Source: Eudorina sp. 2006-703-Eu-15
Taxonomy: Eukaryota; Chlorophyta; Chlorophyceae; Chlamydomonadales; Volvocaceae
Length of the DNA stretch: 64,000 nucleotides
Reading direction: 5' to 3'
Assembly (NCBI GenBank): GCA_003117195.1
Contig: BDSI01000083.1
Location: 62,001-126,000, forward strand
Shown here: in pieces, positions 35,743 to 48,862 of the stretch
Numbering within the stretch: position 1 is the stretch's first letter
Layout of the letters: each line of letters opens with the position of its first letter
Position numbers and translations under genes: made by a program
Notes under the pieces: model-generated
Seen by the model: the letters and a program-made list of their open reading frames with translations, nothing else
Databases searched by the model: none
What the model was told of the DNA's origin: nothing

Positions 35743-38700
35743 ATGGCTCAGCTAGAAGCTTCTAAGGACTTCCAACCGGATGTCAGTACGGCAAGGACCC
35801 GGGTCCATCCCGGTTCGGAGGGAAGGCCAGCAGCAGCCAGAGGCCGCGCGCGAGGGCGCTGATTCGTCCGTGGGGACAAACGACAAACAGCGCGGCGACG
35901 CCTCGCCACTGACAATAGCCGCCACAGCAGCAGCCGCACCACCATCACCACTACCACTACCACCACCACCTGAGTCCTCATATGGGTCACGTCCAGGGGT
36001 CCATCCGCAGCCCGAGGAGCCGCAGGGCCCAGCCTCCCGCAGCAGCGCCCCCGCTCTCCGTCAACGCACTCCAGACGGCCCTCCCGCTCGGGGAGGGTCG
36101 GCCCCCGTCCCAACCCCGACGGAGACCACGCGGCAGCCAGGCTCCCCGCCCAGACCCCCTCGCACTCGACCGCGGTCACCCGACGAGGGCCGGCAGGCGA
36201 CCCAGGGGTCGCTGGCCGGTGCAGCAGCCCCCGCCCCGCCGGCACACAAGCAGCGCGGGAGTCCCGCGGGTCGGAAGGTGTCCGACGGGTCGCTGACGTC
36301 CGGGTCGCCCTCATCCGGGGATGGCCCCGACGGGGGGCCCTCAGCGCGCGCTCTTCACCGACAGTTGATGGAAGGTAGGCGTGGCGCAGCGTGGCGTTGC
36401 GTGGCGTCGCGTGGCGTGGCGTCGCAGGGGGGCAACTCGGGGGCAATACCGGCCCCTGCCTGCTTGCTAAGCAGCTACGGGGACCGCCGCTAGGCCCCGT
36501 CCTCTAGCCTATTGACGCTCGTTGCTGCGTCCGCGGCCCTGGACCCCTTTTCCGCGTCCCGTCCTCGTCCTCGCCCATGCGGGGGCTCGCCCGCTCCCAC
36601 CTGCTCGTTCACGCCCATTTGCTCGTCCACGCCCACTTGCTCGTCCACATTCACTTGCTCGTCCACGCCCACGCGGGAGCTCCTCGTCCTCCTCCTCCTC
36701 CAGGGAGGCTTCAAGCGCTGGCCGCCGCCCACAAGGAGGCGCTGCGGCGACTGACCCAGCAGCGGCAGCAGATCGCGCAGCAGCAGGCGCTGCACAGCAC
36801 GTCGGGGCCGCTGGCGGCCGCGGCGGCGGCGGCGGTGGCGGGCCGCGGGCCGCCGCTGCTGTGGCGGCCGCCCAGCAGCGCCGCCAGCCGGGAGGCCAGG
36901 GCGACAGCCCGGCAGCAGATGATCGAGCAGCTCCAGGCAAGGGACCGGAGATCTGGGGGGATCTGTGGGATCCGGGGCGGTTGCTGCTGCAGCTTGCATT
37001 CCGGGCAGCGGTCGGCGTCGCGGGCGCAGTGGGCGGCTGGGTGGGTGGCTGGGCTGTCACGTTGCTGAATGAGTAAGGTTACTGGGAGGGACCCCGGACA
37101 GGACAGGTCATCGGTCAGAGCCGGAGAAGCTGTGGGGGGCTGCGTCCGTTGTGTGTGTGACGACGGGCTGCCACCCGTGTGGGTATGTGCGCCAGATGGG
37201 GGCGCGCTGGATGGGCATCCTGCTGCGTAACGGGGACCCGGTGTGTGTCCCGCTGTGTCCCCCCTCTGCCAGGCGGGATCCTGCCGCTCCGATCCCCCCC
37301 TCCCGTGACACCCCTTCCCTCCCCTCCCCCGGGTTTCCCGGGCTCGTTCTACGGGTTTATTTATTTTTTTCAATTTAACTTACCTCCCCCGACCCGCCCC
37401 TCCTCCGAACCCTCCCCTTTCCTGACCCCTGGTGCAGTCGGAGCAGCTGGCGGCGGCTGCGGCGCTGACAGCGCTCAAGCAGGTGGGTGCGATGGGGGCG
37501 GACGGACGGTCCCTGCACGTCATCCGTTGCAGCATCAGCCGGCGGCAGTGGCCCCCAGGACTCCGCTCTAGTGGCAGGCCCGTCCGCGTTGCGTTCTCCG
37601 GCAACCATCCGTTGGTGCCTTGGATCTCCACTCCCTCGCCCTCGCCCTCTGCTTCCGTTAGCTGCCGCCCGACCGACCCCAGCAACAACTGGAGTAATTC
37701 CCGACACGAGCCCTGGTCCCTTCCGGTCCCGGCCGCGCAACGGGTGCAGGACATCGGGTGCAGGACATCGGACGTCTGTTGTGAGTGCGGTGACGTCCAG
37801 CGCCTGGCGTTCGCGCCCTGACTGACGCCGCCTCCTTGCAGCTGCGGGTGCTGACCCTGCTCCCTGGCTTGCTGCCGCCGCCGCAGGGGCGGTCCCTCAA
37901 CGAGGCGCGGCAAGTGGGCAACGTCCTGTACCAGCAGCAGCAGCAGCAGCAGCAGAGGTTGGAGCGGGGTAACGCGGTGGTGGCCAGCGCGTCTGCGGGT
38001 GGACCGGGCGCTGCTGCTGCTGCTACTGCTGCTACAGGGGCTGCAGCTGCAGCCGCAGGCAGTGCTGCCGCCTCGAGAGTTGTCGGGGCCGTGGGCGGCG
38101 GGGTTGGCCCCCCGGAGAACTCAACGGGGCGGCCCACGCTGGGGTTGCTGCAGCAGGTGAGTCCCTCCCTTTCGTGATGCACACCGCACACCGCACCGCA
38201 CCGCGCCGTGCATCGATTGTGTTTATTTCAACGTCGCTGAATCGGAATTGAACCTAGAATCCTGTTCCCAAGAACATCCGAAACTCGCAAGGAGCTCTGC
38301 CGAACCGTACCTTCGGTCTGCTGCGCCCATGACCGCCCCAACCCGGCCGCCAGTTCTCCAGTGTCCTATTGCGCCACAGCGACGGAGAGGGGGAGGGCGG
38401 CGCCGCGGCCGGGGCCGCCGCCACGCCTGGCGCCGACGGCGCCCGCGGCAGCGCTGCTGAAGGTCCGGATCTAGGGCCGCCCACACCGACCCGCGGGTCG
38501 TCACCTCAGGGGTGAGCAGCCTGCCAGGCGGGGCCCGCATGCCGCGTCGTCCGGGGGCCGATGGGGGTTGACCGAGAGGTGGTGAAAGTTAGCGAAAGTT
38601 AGTAGGGAGGGAGTACCCGCCTGGATAGGGGGTTTGGTACGGTCTGTACAGCTGGGTGTATGTCCCGACGCGGAGGCGGGACACGACGCGCGTCGGGACC

Positions 38701-41700
38701 AGTCCAAGCCGTACATATGTACGGTCCGAAGGTTGCTCTGCCGGCACGCGTGTGTGAATCCTTGCCTGCCAGCCAGGGGGCTTGGCGTGGTTTGGTGGGT
38801 CTGTCTGTTCGTCTGTCTGTTCATATGTCCGCCACCGCCACCACCCATTTCGCTCGGCCAACTCAGACGTGGCGCTCGCGACCCCGGCGGCCGCCCCGCC
38901 GCCAGCACCTCTGCCGGCGGGGGCAGAGGCGCCGGCGGCAGCGGCGGCAGTGGCGGCGGCGGCGGCGGCGGCTCCCCGGGTGCCTCCTTGGGCTCTCCGG
39001 GTCGATCGGTTACCTGGCTGGGGCCGCAGAGGGGCGGCTCGTCCAGCGAGCTGGACGGCGGGGCGGCGGCGCCCCTTTCAAAGGTGGGTTAAATTGAAAA
39101 AGGAAATCAAGGTGGGTGCTCTGTGGCATGTGGCGGGAGCCTCCTCTTCTCCTTCTTCCCTCCTCTTCCCCCCCCTCCAGGTCGGGTGATACCTCAAGTA
39201 GGGGGACGGGGCTCCGCAAGGCGCGGGCGTGGGGCCCCTCGGAAGCGCCCCTGGCTGGATAGGTCGTCGGCCCGGGGGACGGGGGCCCGTCCCGTCCCGG
39301 TGCATCGCCACAGCTTTGCAGACCCGTCAACCCTCCGCCCAGTGCTGGGTGTGGCCGGGTTCGCTCTGGGCTTGTTTGAGGCGATTGACTGCGTCGAATG
39401 CACGGACGTCGGACGACGTCACGAGGAGGTAACACGTGGATGGATGTCCCCCGACTCCCCGTGAGCCTCCGCCCGATCCCCCCGGGGTGCTTTCCTGATC
39501 GCCTCTGACTCGCCTCCTCTGACTCTGACTCCCCCGATGCACCCACCATCTCTGGTTCCCCGGTTACCCCAAACTGCCCGGTTGGGTGCCTCCCCTCCCC
39601 CGGGGGTTAAATTGAAAAAAGAAATAAACCCTCGAAGAACGAACCCGGGCACTCCCCCGGGGGGTGTACACTTCCCCGGCACCGCCCGCGCCTTCCCCTA
39701 CGCCCTGAGATGACCCTCGGGATACATCCCCGTTGGGCTGCATCCTGCATGCCTACACACCCAACCGCAGCGGCTGTCCGGCCACAGTACCGCCAGCCCC
39801 TTCCTGGAGCCCCTCGTCGCTCCCCCGTCGCCGCCAGCTGCTCCCTCCGCCTCGGCTGCTGCTGCTGCGGCTGCTGATCGCAGCGGCGGCGGCGGCGGCG
39901 CGCCGCCGGAGGCGCCTCAGCCCGGGCCCTTCCAGACTGCAGCTCCCGCCACCTACTACCAGCACCGGCCACAGGCGAGTACCCAACCCGAAGGACAGCA
40001 ACAGCAGCCCCCGGCTGAGGTTGATGGGGCGCCGTTGTACGTGGAGGAGCTGAAGGCGCAGGTCCAGGTGCGGGGTATCCGTCGGGGCTCGGGGGAGAGG
40101 AGAACGTCGAGGGAGGGCGCTGACCGCTGCGTGTCAATGGGGGCTGCCTGGGTCGGGTTTCCTGGGGTCGGAAAAAGACCGCTCTCCCTCTCTGCCTCTC
40201 GTTTGGGCGGGGTGGGCGTGGGGGCCTAAGTTACTGCGAACGTAGGACCTGTGGGGTTGACGGCGGGTGGAGGAGAAGTGCCTTTCGGCGGGGGCCGTGC
40301 TCTTGTGACGGTCTGTGCGAGGGGAACACGATGCGGGCGCGGGTTTCAAGGCCCCCAGGGCCTCCAGGTCCCGAGGTCGACCCACGTGCGGTGCGTTTGT
40401 GTTTGTGTTGCGTTGCGGTCTTTTGCGGCTCGCGACTTGTCCCCGGGGTTCATCTCCCCACCGTCAACACTGCCGGTTGCCCGGATGAGCCCGGGCGGCT
40501 CCTGGCACTGCCTTTCACGTCCTCCTTCCTTGAGGAGCGGTGCCCCAATGCCCCTGCCTGGTTTGGGTGCCGTGCCGTGCCAGGCGCTCCAAGCGGCTGT
40601 CGAGCAACAGATGGCACACCAGCAACGGCAACACCTGCAGCAGCAGCAACAGCAGCAGCAACTACAACAACATGAGATGCAGCGTCAACAGGAGCAACAA
40701 CAACAGCAGCAGCAAATGCAGATGCAGCAGCAGATGCAGATGCAGATGCAGCAGATGTCGCCGTACTGGTCGATGCCGATGCCCATGTTCGGCGTTGCGC
40801 CCCCGGCCCCGCCGCCGCAACCGCCACCGCAGAAGTCACCGCCTCCCCCTCCGCCGCCACAGCCCGTCGACCCGATCCTCGCAGGTACCGTACTGCACCC
40901 CGCTCCCCTGTCGTACCGTTCCAGCCGCAGAGTCTTGGCCCGCTGGGGTCAGCTTCGTCTCTGCGACCTGTCTCCACGGAGCGCCATTCGGGCCCAACCC
41001 CCCGTTTGCATGTGAAGCATCCGCCGGCGCACGGCGGGCTGCGGAAATCCCGATGTCCCCTCGCTCGCCATGCCACTCCTGCTACGGTACCACCATCGAG
41101 CACGATCCGCAATGCCCTCGTCGTTTAGATCTCCCAATGCATCTAAATCCTCAATTAATCTTTTAATCCTGAACCCATACAAAATCTCCCGCACTCATTC
41201 AATGGTTTCAATCCCTCGTGGCCTCGGCTCCATCCCGCGCCCTCTCCTAACTGCTAACTCCCGGGGCGCTTCAATCTTCCGGGGGATTGCGGGTGGGTGC
41301 GGCCGCAGCGCTCCCCCCCGACGTCGCGGCCGACCCCGAGCTGCGCGCCGCCCACGCCCGCCACGCGCGCGACATGGCGCTGCTGCGGATGGAGATCGAC
41401 CGCGCGCGTACGGCAGCTGAGCTGGAGCAGATCCGGGCTGTGCTGCAGCAGATCCGGGGTAGGGTCAGGGTGCGCGCGGGCTTCCCCCCTGCGGTGCGGT
41501 TGCGGGTGACTGGGTGTGGGTGTGTCCTGAGTACGAGTGCGGGTGTTATAAAAAGAAACAGCCCAGACACACCCAGCCCAGCCCGGGTGTGGGTGTGTCC
41601 TGAGAACGCTACGGGGGGACCAGCTCCTCGCGGACTGGGACTGGGACTGGGTGTAACAGCAGGGGTTGGTCAGACGCTTAGGAGCAGGGCCCGGGGCGCC

Positions 41701-44700
41701 GGCTCCCGGGGCGTCAAAGGGGCGTATTCGTCCGTCCGTCTGCGTGTCCGCAGGTTTATCGTGTGTAGGGAGGGGCTCACATTGGCGGCCTGCCCTCAGA
41801 GACCCCTCCCTCCCCGAACAAATCAAAACTCTGGCCAGCATGGCGCTCAATGCAGTACGGGAGTACGGCAGGTAGTAATGATACGGGGTAGCAGATAGCT
41901 GAGAGGGCTGTCCAACCCCCCTGCATGTCCCGCCGCGCCCTGCCTCTCTTACCTTGCCACGGTCGCCGCACCCCTCCGCGGCCCAGGCGACGCGGCCGCG
42001 CAGCCGCAGGTGCAGGCGCGGGCTTCGGAGCAGCAGCTGCCGCCGCCGCAGGACGAGGCGCCGCTTGCGGCGCCGCAAGCAGCGGAGCAGCCGGCGGCGC
42101 CGGCGGTGGAGGAGGCGTGGCCGGAGCCCCCGTGGGGTGCCGAGGCGGGGCTTCGGGAGGGGGACGGAGTTCCTCTGACCCAGGTGGGAGGTGGGGTTTA
42201 GGGGAGTGCAGGTGGGGAGGTTGGAGGTGGGCGCTAAGGATGTGGGTGGAGGCTGGGGGTTACATAGGTGTGTGTTTAATGTGAGACCCACCCAGACCCG
42301 CCCATAGGGGTGTGTCGTAGTGGAGCCTCCTGGCAGCACAAGTGCCCGTGGCTGTTGCCGTGTCGTCTATGCCTAGGGTTTGGGTTTCGACCTTAGCACG
42401 GGTGCAGACTCAACAGGCGATAACCCGTAATAGGCGACCCATGGGTCGCGGGTCGGCACCAGGGACGGTCAGTGTACGACGTCACGTGGGTACGAAACAG
42501 CACGCGGCGCGTGTATTACGGGTTGGCGTGTCGCAGGGCGGCTTGGTGGCGCTGGACCGCGAGGACGGCGAGGGGCTCGAGGGGGAAGGCGGCGGCGGCG
42601 AGGGGCCGCCCTACCCGGACCAGGAGGATCCGTCGGAGCAGCTCCGGAACCGGGGACCCGACGACGTGGCGGCGGCGCAGGCGGCGCTGCCGGGCCTTGT
42701 GCCGCCGGACACCCACGTGCTGGAGGTGTGGTGGGTTAGATTTGTTTAATGCGCCACAAAACGCGCATGATGAGCGGGGGGATGGAGCGCCGATTTTTTT
42801 GTGCGTTGTGCGAGCGTGTAAAAGGAAACTGAGCCGCGAGTGTGTAAAAGAGAACGGAGCCGCGAGTGTGTGTGCGTGTATGTGAGTTCTTTTACCGAGG
42901 AAAGCAGGAGTTGCGTGTGCTGCATGTTTTCACCGAGGAATGCTGCGCGCCGATGAAGGCGGTGGAAAGGGGAACGAACGCCAGGGCTTTGATCCCCCGG
43001 CCCCGCCCCTCCCCCCTCCGGCACACCCTCACGCAGGTCCGGCTGGGCTCGGCGGGGCCCTTCCGCAAGCGCGGGACGTACCGTGTACGGGCAGTACTGT
43101 ACGACGGGTTCCAGCCAATGGAGGCTGCGCCAGGTGGGGCAGGCGACGGCGAGAGGCGTCGGCCGGGGCTGAAGGGGTCGACGGGCAATGGGGGGAAGGG
43201 GACACGAATAGAACCCCAGAAGCCTGCCGGGGCCTACCGTGTTTGTGGGGCGGGGGCTCCGTCCAGTCGCCAGCCCTGACGGCACCGTACCGTCACCCTC
43301 GACCCTCCCCCGACCGCCGTACGGTAATCCTTCCTCGGGAGCCAAAGTCGTAGGCCCGTCCTCCCAAACACACACGCACACACACACACGCGCGCGCACT
43401 CCCTCACAGCCCCGACTGCCCTCGCGTCCTCGCATCCCGACCTCCTTCGCGGCCACCATGTACGGCATCACATCCGGCCCGGCGCGTGTGGGGACGGACG
43501 AGCTCGTACGGCAGGGGTGATGGTGGGCGCGTCGTCCCGCCACCGTGAACCTACCAGCGAGGATGACGACGGCCGCGCCGCCGGCAGCGGCGGCGGCGGA
43601 GCCGCCGCCGCTGCTGCCGCCGCCGGAGGCGGCGGAGGCGGAGGCGGAGGCCACCGACTCAGCTACGCAACGCTGCATTCCGGTGCAGCTCCCGGGGGAT
43701 CCGCCTTCGCCGGCGGCGGTGGCGCCGCCGCCGCCGCGGCGGCGGCCGCCGGCGTCGGCGGCGGCGTGCCGGGCTACTCGCACACGCTGCTGGGTGCGGC
43801 GCAGTACGTCCACTTCAAGGAGACGCTGCGGCTGGTGGGGGTGCCGCTGCCGCCCACGGCCCTCCTGGTGTTCGAGCTCTACGTGGCGAAGCAGGTGACG
43901 GTTGACCGTTGGAGGTTGCTGCACATCAACTAACCCGACCAACTAACCAACCATAGACGCTCAATTGCCGTACTAACACAACCGAGGCCCGCATATCGTT
44001 CTGCCGTCCTCCATCACCGCCACTCCGCACTGGCCTCCCTAGACGTTCCTTCCCCTTGGCCCCCCCGGTGGTGTCCTGATCAGGCGGTGGCGGGCATGCC
44101 CAGCCGCGAGGCGCTGGTGGCCTGGGCCTTCTCCCCTCTTGTGGCGGTGGGTGGCGGGCTGGTGCTGGGCAAGCAGACGCTGCCGCTGTTCCGGCAGCCG
44201 CTCATGATCGCGGCGCAGCGCAAGTACAGCTACGAGAACGCGTCGCTCGACTTTGAGATCGCCAGGAGGTACGGCAACGCCGTACTCGATATGTACGGCA
44301 TGGTTGTGTACGACAGTTTTATGGCACATCCTGTCAGTCCTACGTTTTAAGATCGCCCTGCAGCACCCCTTCCATATTCAAGCATGTGCTATGTGCAATG
44401 ACAGTGCAAAGAAGACGCCGTCGTACAAACATAATATGTATTCGTATATTGTCGTACTTGCAGGGACGGCAACCCAGGGGACGTCGCCGCCGCCACGCTG
44501 GCGGACGCCGCCAGCGCCGCGAGCGGCCCCGACAGCCGCGGCGGCGGCGGCGGTGGCGGCGCGATGTCCCGTCTGGAGGACGTCCCCGGAGTGTCAGTGG
44601 ACGCGTGGATGCGAGTGACCCGTGGGTTGGTGCCGTCGGATCCGTACACGCCGGGGGACGGGTTCGCGGTGTGTTTGGACGGCGCGCGGTTCCTGCCCGC

Positions 44701-47700
44701 GAACGTCACCATCACCAAAGTCGCGGTGAGCTCCGTGCCGGGGGTGGGAGGGGTGGGAGTGGGCAGTTGGAAGTGGGTGTGGGTGCCGATATGGCGAGTG
44801 TGTGGGGGCGTGGGTGCGGTTGTGGGTGTGGGGTTGACTGTCCATGGCACTTGCAACCCTCACTTGTCCCCACTTGATTCCTTGCCCTTAACCCCCTTGG
44901 GCCCCGTCGCCATCGAACCCCAACAGGTGAGTATCTGGGGGTCCAATCGACGGCCCCTCGGCTCGGGCGGCTTCTACGGCATCTCCTGGCCTGACTCGGA
45001 CGCCATGAACCCGAGGTACGACACCGTACATACGGCTGCCCTGTCCGGTCCAGTCCGGCAGCATGGTCGGTCCATAAATAAGCACCCCTCACCTGCCCCC
45101 TCACCGCCCATCTCACCGCCCACCTCACCGGCCCCCCCTCACCGGCCCCTCAGGTTCACCAAGTCTGCATCCCTGGGGATGGGCAGCGACAAGTTCGACG
45201 ACAGCACCGCCACGCTGCTGTTCAAGGTGCGGCGGCGTTAGGCGGCCGGACCATTGCGGCCGAACCGTTGCGGTCGGATACTGCGCGCCGGGCGCCTGCC
45301 GTCCTGTGCCCCCCCCGATGTCAAACCTGACAGCCCCCTCCCGCTGTCCTGCCACCCCGGGGTGGCTATAGGCCAGAACCGCATCGCGGCAGGGCATCCG
45401 CGTGCGCTGGGGCAGGGCGGTCTGCGACCCACAGCCATGACCCGCGGCGGGGTTCCTCTGTAACATCCTCAGTAAACCACAGCACAATGGCGGCGAACGA
45501 CCGCGTCCCGCCCCGAGGATGTCGGGAGCTTGCGCCCCGCACCTCCCACTCGGGCCCCGCGCCATGCCTTACCACGTCACCAGTGACCCGCTGCCCCCTC
45601 CTCCTCCTCCGGCCTCCTGGGCCCTCACTTCCGCCCCCGTGCTGCCACCCCCGGTCTTGGCCTATCCGTTTCCCTACCTACCTACCTACCTACCTACCTA
45701 CCTACCTACCTACCTACCTACCTACCTACCCTGCGGCCCCGACCCACCCTCCGGTCCCTACCTACCTACCCACCTTCCTGCCGGTCCCTTCCCCTGCCCC
45801 ATGTCCCCCAGGTGACCACCCTGGAGCGCTGGAGCCGCGCGCCGTGCGTGGTGGGCTGGGGCCTGCTCAACCTCTTCGTGGACACCAAGACGCAGCAGCA
45901 GCCCGTCAGCTCGTACGTGGCGGACTACGCGCTCAACCAGGTACGGCACTCTGTACGGCACTATACGGCACGATACGGTGCACCCTGACACAACCCGAGC
46001 GGGCATCCTTCCCCTGCGGAAGCACGGCCGCGCCGTACCACCGCCGTACCGCTACCCCTCAACACTACCACATCCGCAACCCACCACCACCACTCCGGAC
46101 ACCTCCGCCACAAAATGAGGACCACACCGACTCCGTCGCGGTACGGCCGGTGCCGTACGCCCGGCCCGCGCCGCCAGCGGTCCGGCCGCCTGCCCGCCTC
46201 ACAGCCAACCGAGCGTGCTGGCTTGGTTGGGGCCTGCAAACCCCCTGGTTCATTCTTCGTTTTGACCCCTCTGCCGTACCGGGCAATGGGTCTCATCGGG
46301 CCCTCCCTGCCCACGCCCCGCTCCGCCCGTCCCACGTCCCGCGTCCCCCCGACTGGTCCCCCCCAGGGCGCCTTCCAGATCCCGTTGCACGTGCAGCCGC
46401 CCCGGGAGGCCAAGCTGAGCGCCGCCAGCCTGCGGGCCACGCCCCGGGTGCCGTGCGCCTCGCTGCTGGTGCGCATCCTGCCGCCCGAGCTGCACAAGCT
46501 GCAGAGGTGTGGGCTTTGTGGGTGCGGGTGGGTGGGCGCGGATCCTGCCGGCCGAGCTGCACCAGCTGCAGAGGTGGGCGTGGTGCCACATACCTGGCAG
46601 CCGGGTCTGACGCTGCCCGGGGCGTCCACCCTACCTTGCCCGTCGGGGAGACCACCGGAGCATTCCTCTATTGAGGCGTGCACATTAGTGTACGGTATAT
46701 GACTGGATGAACGTTACAGCGGACCCCGAAATAATAAGAGTACGCCGGCCGGAGCCTGGTGTTTGTTAAGGGGGTGTTGGAACTGAGGGGTGGCGCGGAC
46801 CCCGAAATGTATTCATGTGGTTGGGTGGGTGCAGATCCCTGCGAGTCATTGTGTTCCCTCCGACTGCCCGGATGACGCATGGCCGTGGGGTTTTTCCGGG
46901 TTCGGGTCGGCCCGTACTGTACGGCACATCCCCCGCAGGCGCAAGAAGCCCCCCGAGTTCTCGGACCGAGTGTACGACAGCACGCGCGACCTGCCGACCG
47001 CCCTGGAGCGACGGCTGTACAACAAGTACCTCCGCCGCAAGAAGTTCCTGGTGCGGGAGGCGGCGCGGCTGTTGGTCAGCGGGTGAGCGGTTAGGGTTCT
47101 GTTGGTACGTCACAATTAGGTACGTCAGTTGCGTGTCGGTTGGGAGGAACGCCCTGTACGGCGGCGAGCCCACGCCCTCGTACGGCCCTTCGGACACCAG
47201 GCGGGGTGTGTCACCTCTGTCTGAGAAGTACGTCTCTCGGACCCGATCTGGGTCGTGTACGAGTACGAACCCCCATCAGCTCGTCACGATGTGCCGTACA
47301 CTTTTGGTACTTTTTGGTTTCATCTTTTTGGATGAGCAGGCAGTAAGTACACAGTGTGTTGTATCGCGCTGCGACGCTAAGCGGCCCCGGGCCCTCTCCC
47401 ACGTTGCGTGCACGCACGCACACATATCCGCAGGCGACCCATGGGTCGAGGAGGCGAGGCGGACTCGGAGCTGATAGCCATGGCGGGCGCGGACGGTACG
47501 ACAGGGGATGGCCCCACGCGCCCAGCAGTCCGTGCATCCGGGTATTGTTCGCCAGCTAGGCGGCGGTTTCGGAGCGCATATGTGTGGTTCACGGTCACGG
47601 TCACGGTCACGAGGGGTGTTCTTCCATCATATGGACCTGCCGTTGACAAGAAGATCTCGCATGTAACCGTTAAGATCTCGCATGGTGCATGGACCTGCCA

Positions 47701-48788
47701 CTAAAGCATGTAGCATGGCGATCTAAAGAGCCGTGTGTGGGGGGATCCGTGGTTCAGGCGAGGGGTTCAGGGGAGGGGTGCCTCACAGAACTCCGCTGTC
47801 GTCTGACCCAGGCCCGGTTAGCGCCTGCCGTACAACCTGTAACCCCTGCCGTACAGCCGTACTACCGACCAGCGATGTGGAGCTGATGGACTGGATCGAC
47901 CGCCAGCTGTCAACCACCGGGGGTCCGGGTGTGTTTGGGTTGGGTGGGTTGGTTGGGTTGGTTGGGTTGGTTGGGGTGAGGGGAGGGGCAGGAAGTATGT
48001 GTGTGGGTGTGGGTTGTTCGCAGGCAGGCAGAGCGGGAGTGCGTTGTATGCGATGAGCGCAGCAGTAAAGATAGGGGATTGAGCGGTGGGGAGCGAGCCC
48101 CGGGGACGCCGGCGGGAGCCGGCGGCTGAAGTAGGTATTGGGGTATACACACGTGTAAAAATAAACTGAGCCGCGAGAGCCGCCAAGTCCAGCGTAACAG
48201 CCGGTATGTGTATGTGTGGTTGGATGAAGACCCCCCATGTACCGTACATGTGTGTATGGTTGTGTACGGTAATTGTCACCGACACGAGTACGATGCCCAG
48301 GTCCTCCACCTCGTCCTCTAATGGACAGCACCGACCCTCTGGGCCCCCCCGCCGTAACCAACCCCCATCCTAAATCCCGCCCAACCCCCCCAGCCCCCGA
48401 TCAGTCAGACCGGCAGCTGCCGTACAACCTCGCCTCCGAGTACTACCCCGACCTGGGTTTCTGTGTGGCGGTGGACGGGGCGCTGAGGCTGCCGCGGAAC
48501 CTGCCTGCGGCGGCCCTCACCACCTTCGCGCCGCCGGGCAGCTTCTACCAGGTGCGTGCGAGCGTGTGCGCGTGTGTGTTTAGAATTGCAACCCGCCCGC
48601 CCGCCCCGCGCGTGTGTGTGTGTGCGCGTGTGTGCGTGTGTAAAAGAGAACTGAGCCGTGAGAAGCGAAGTCCGCGTGTGTGTGCGTGCGTGTGTGTTAG
48701 CAAGGAGAAAAGCTGAGCCGCGAATAAGCAGAACCGTGTCCAGCAATGCAACCGACGACTGAGACCGAGACCCGAGTTACCAATATGC

Positions 48789-48862
<74 letters not shown>

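Noticed and set aside
36577..36703. Repeated LVHAHLLVHAH frame before exon 36704 as coding sequence
   Set aside because: It is a simple TGCTCGTCCACGCCCAC-type intronic repeat ending in the CTCCAG acceptor; joining at 36704 keeps phase, while including it does not.
45226..45240. Stop codon (KVRRR then TAG) suggesting that the large gene ends at 45.2 kb
   Set aside because: The stop lies after a good donor (AAG/GTGCGG) and the next exon at 45812 continues in phase with the same domain, so one gene is the better model.
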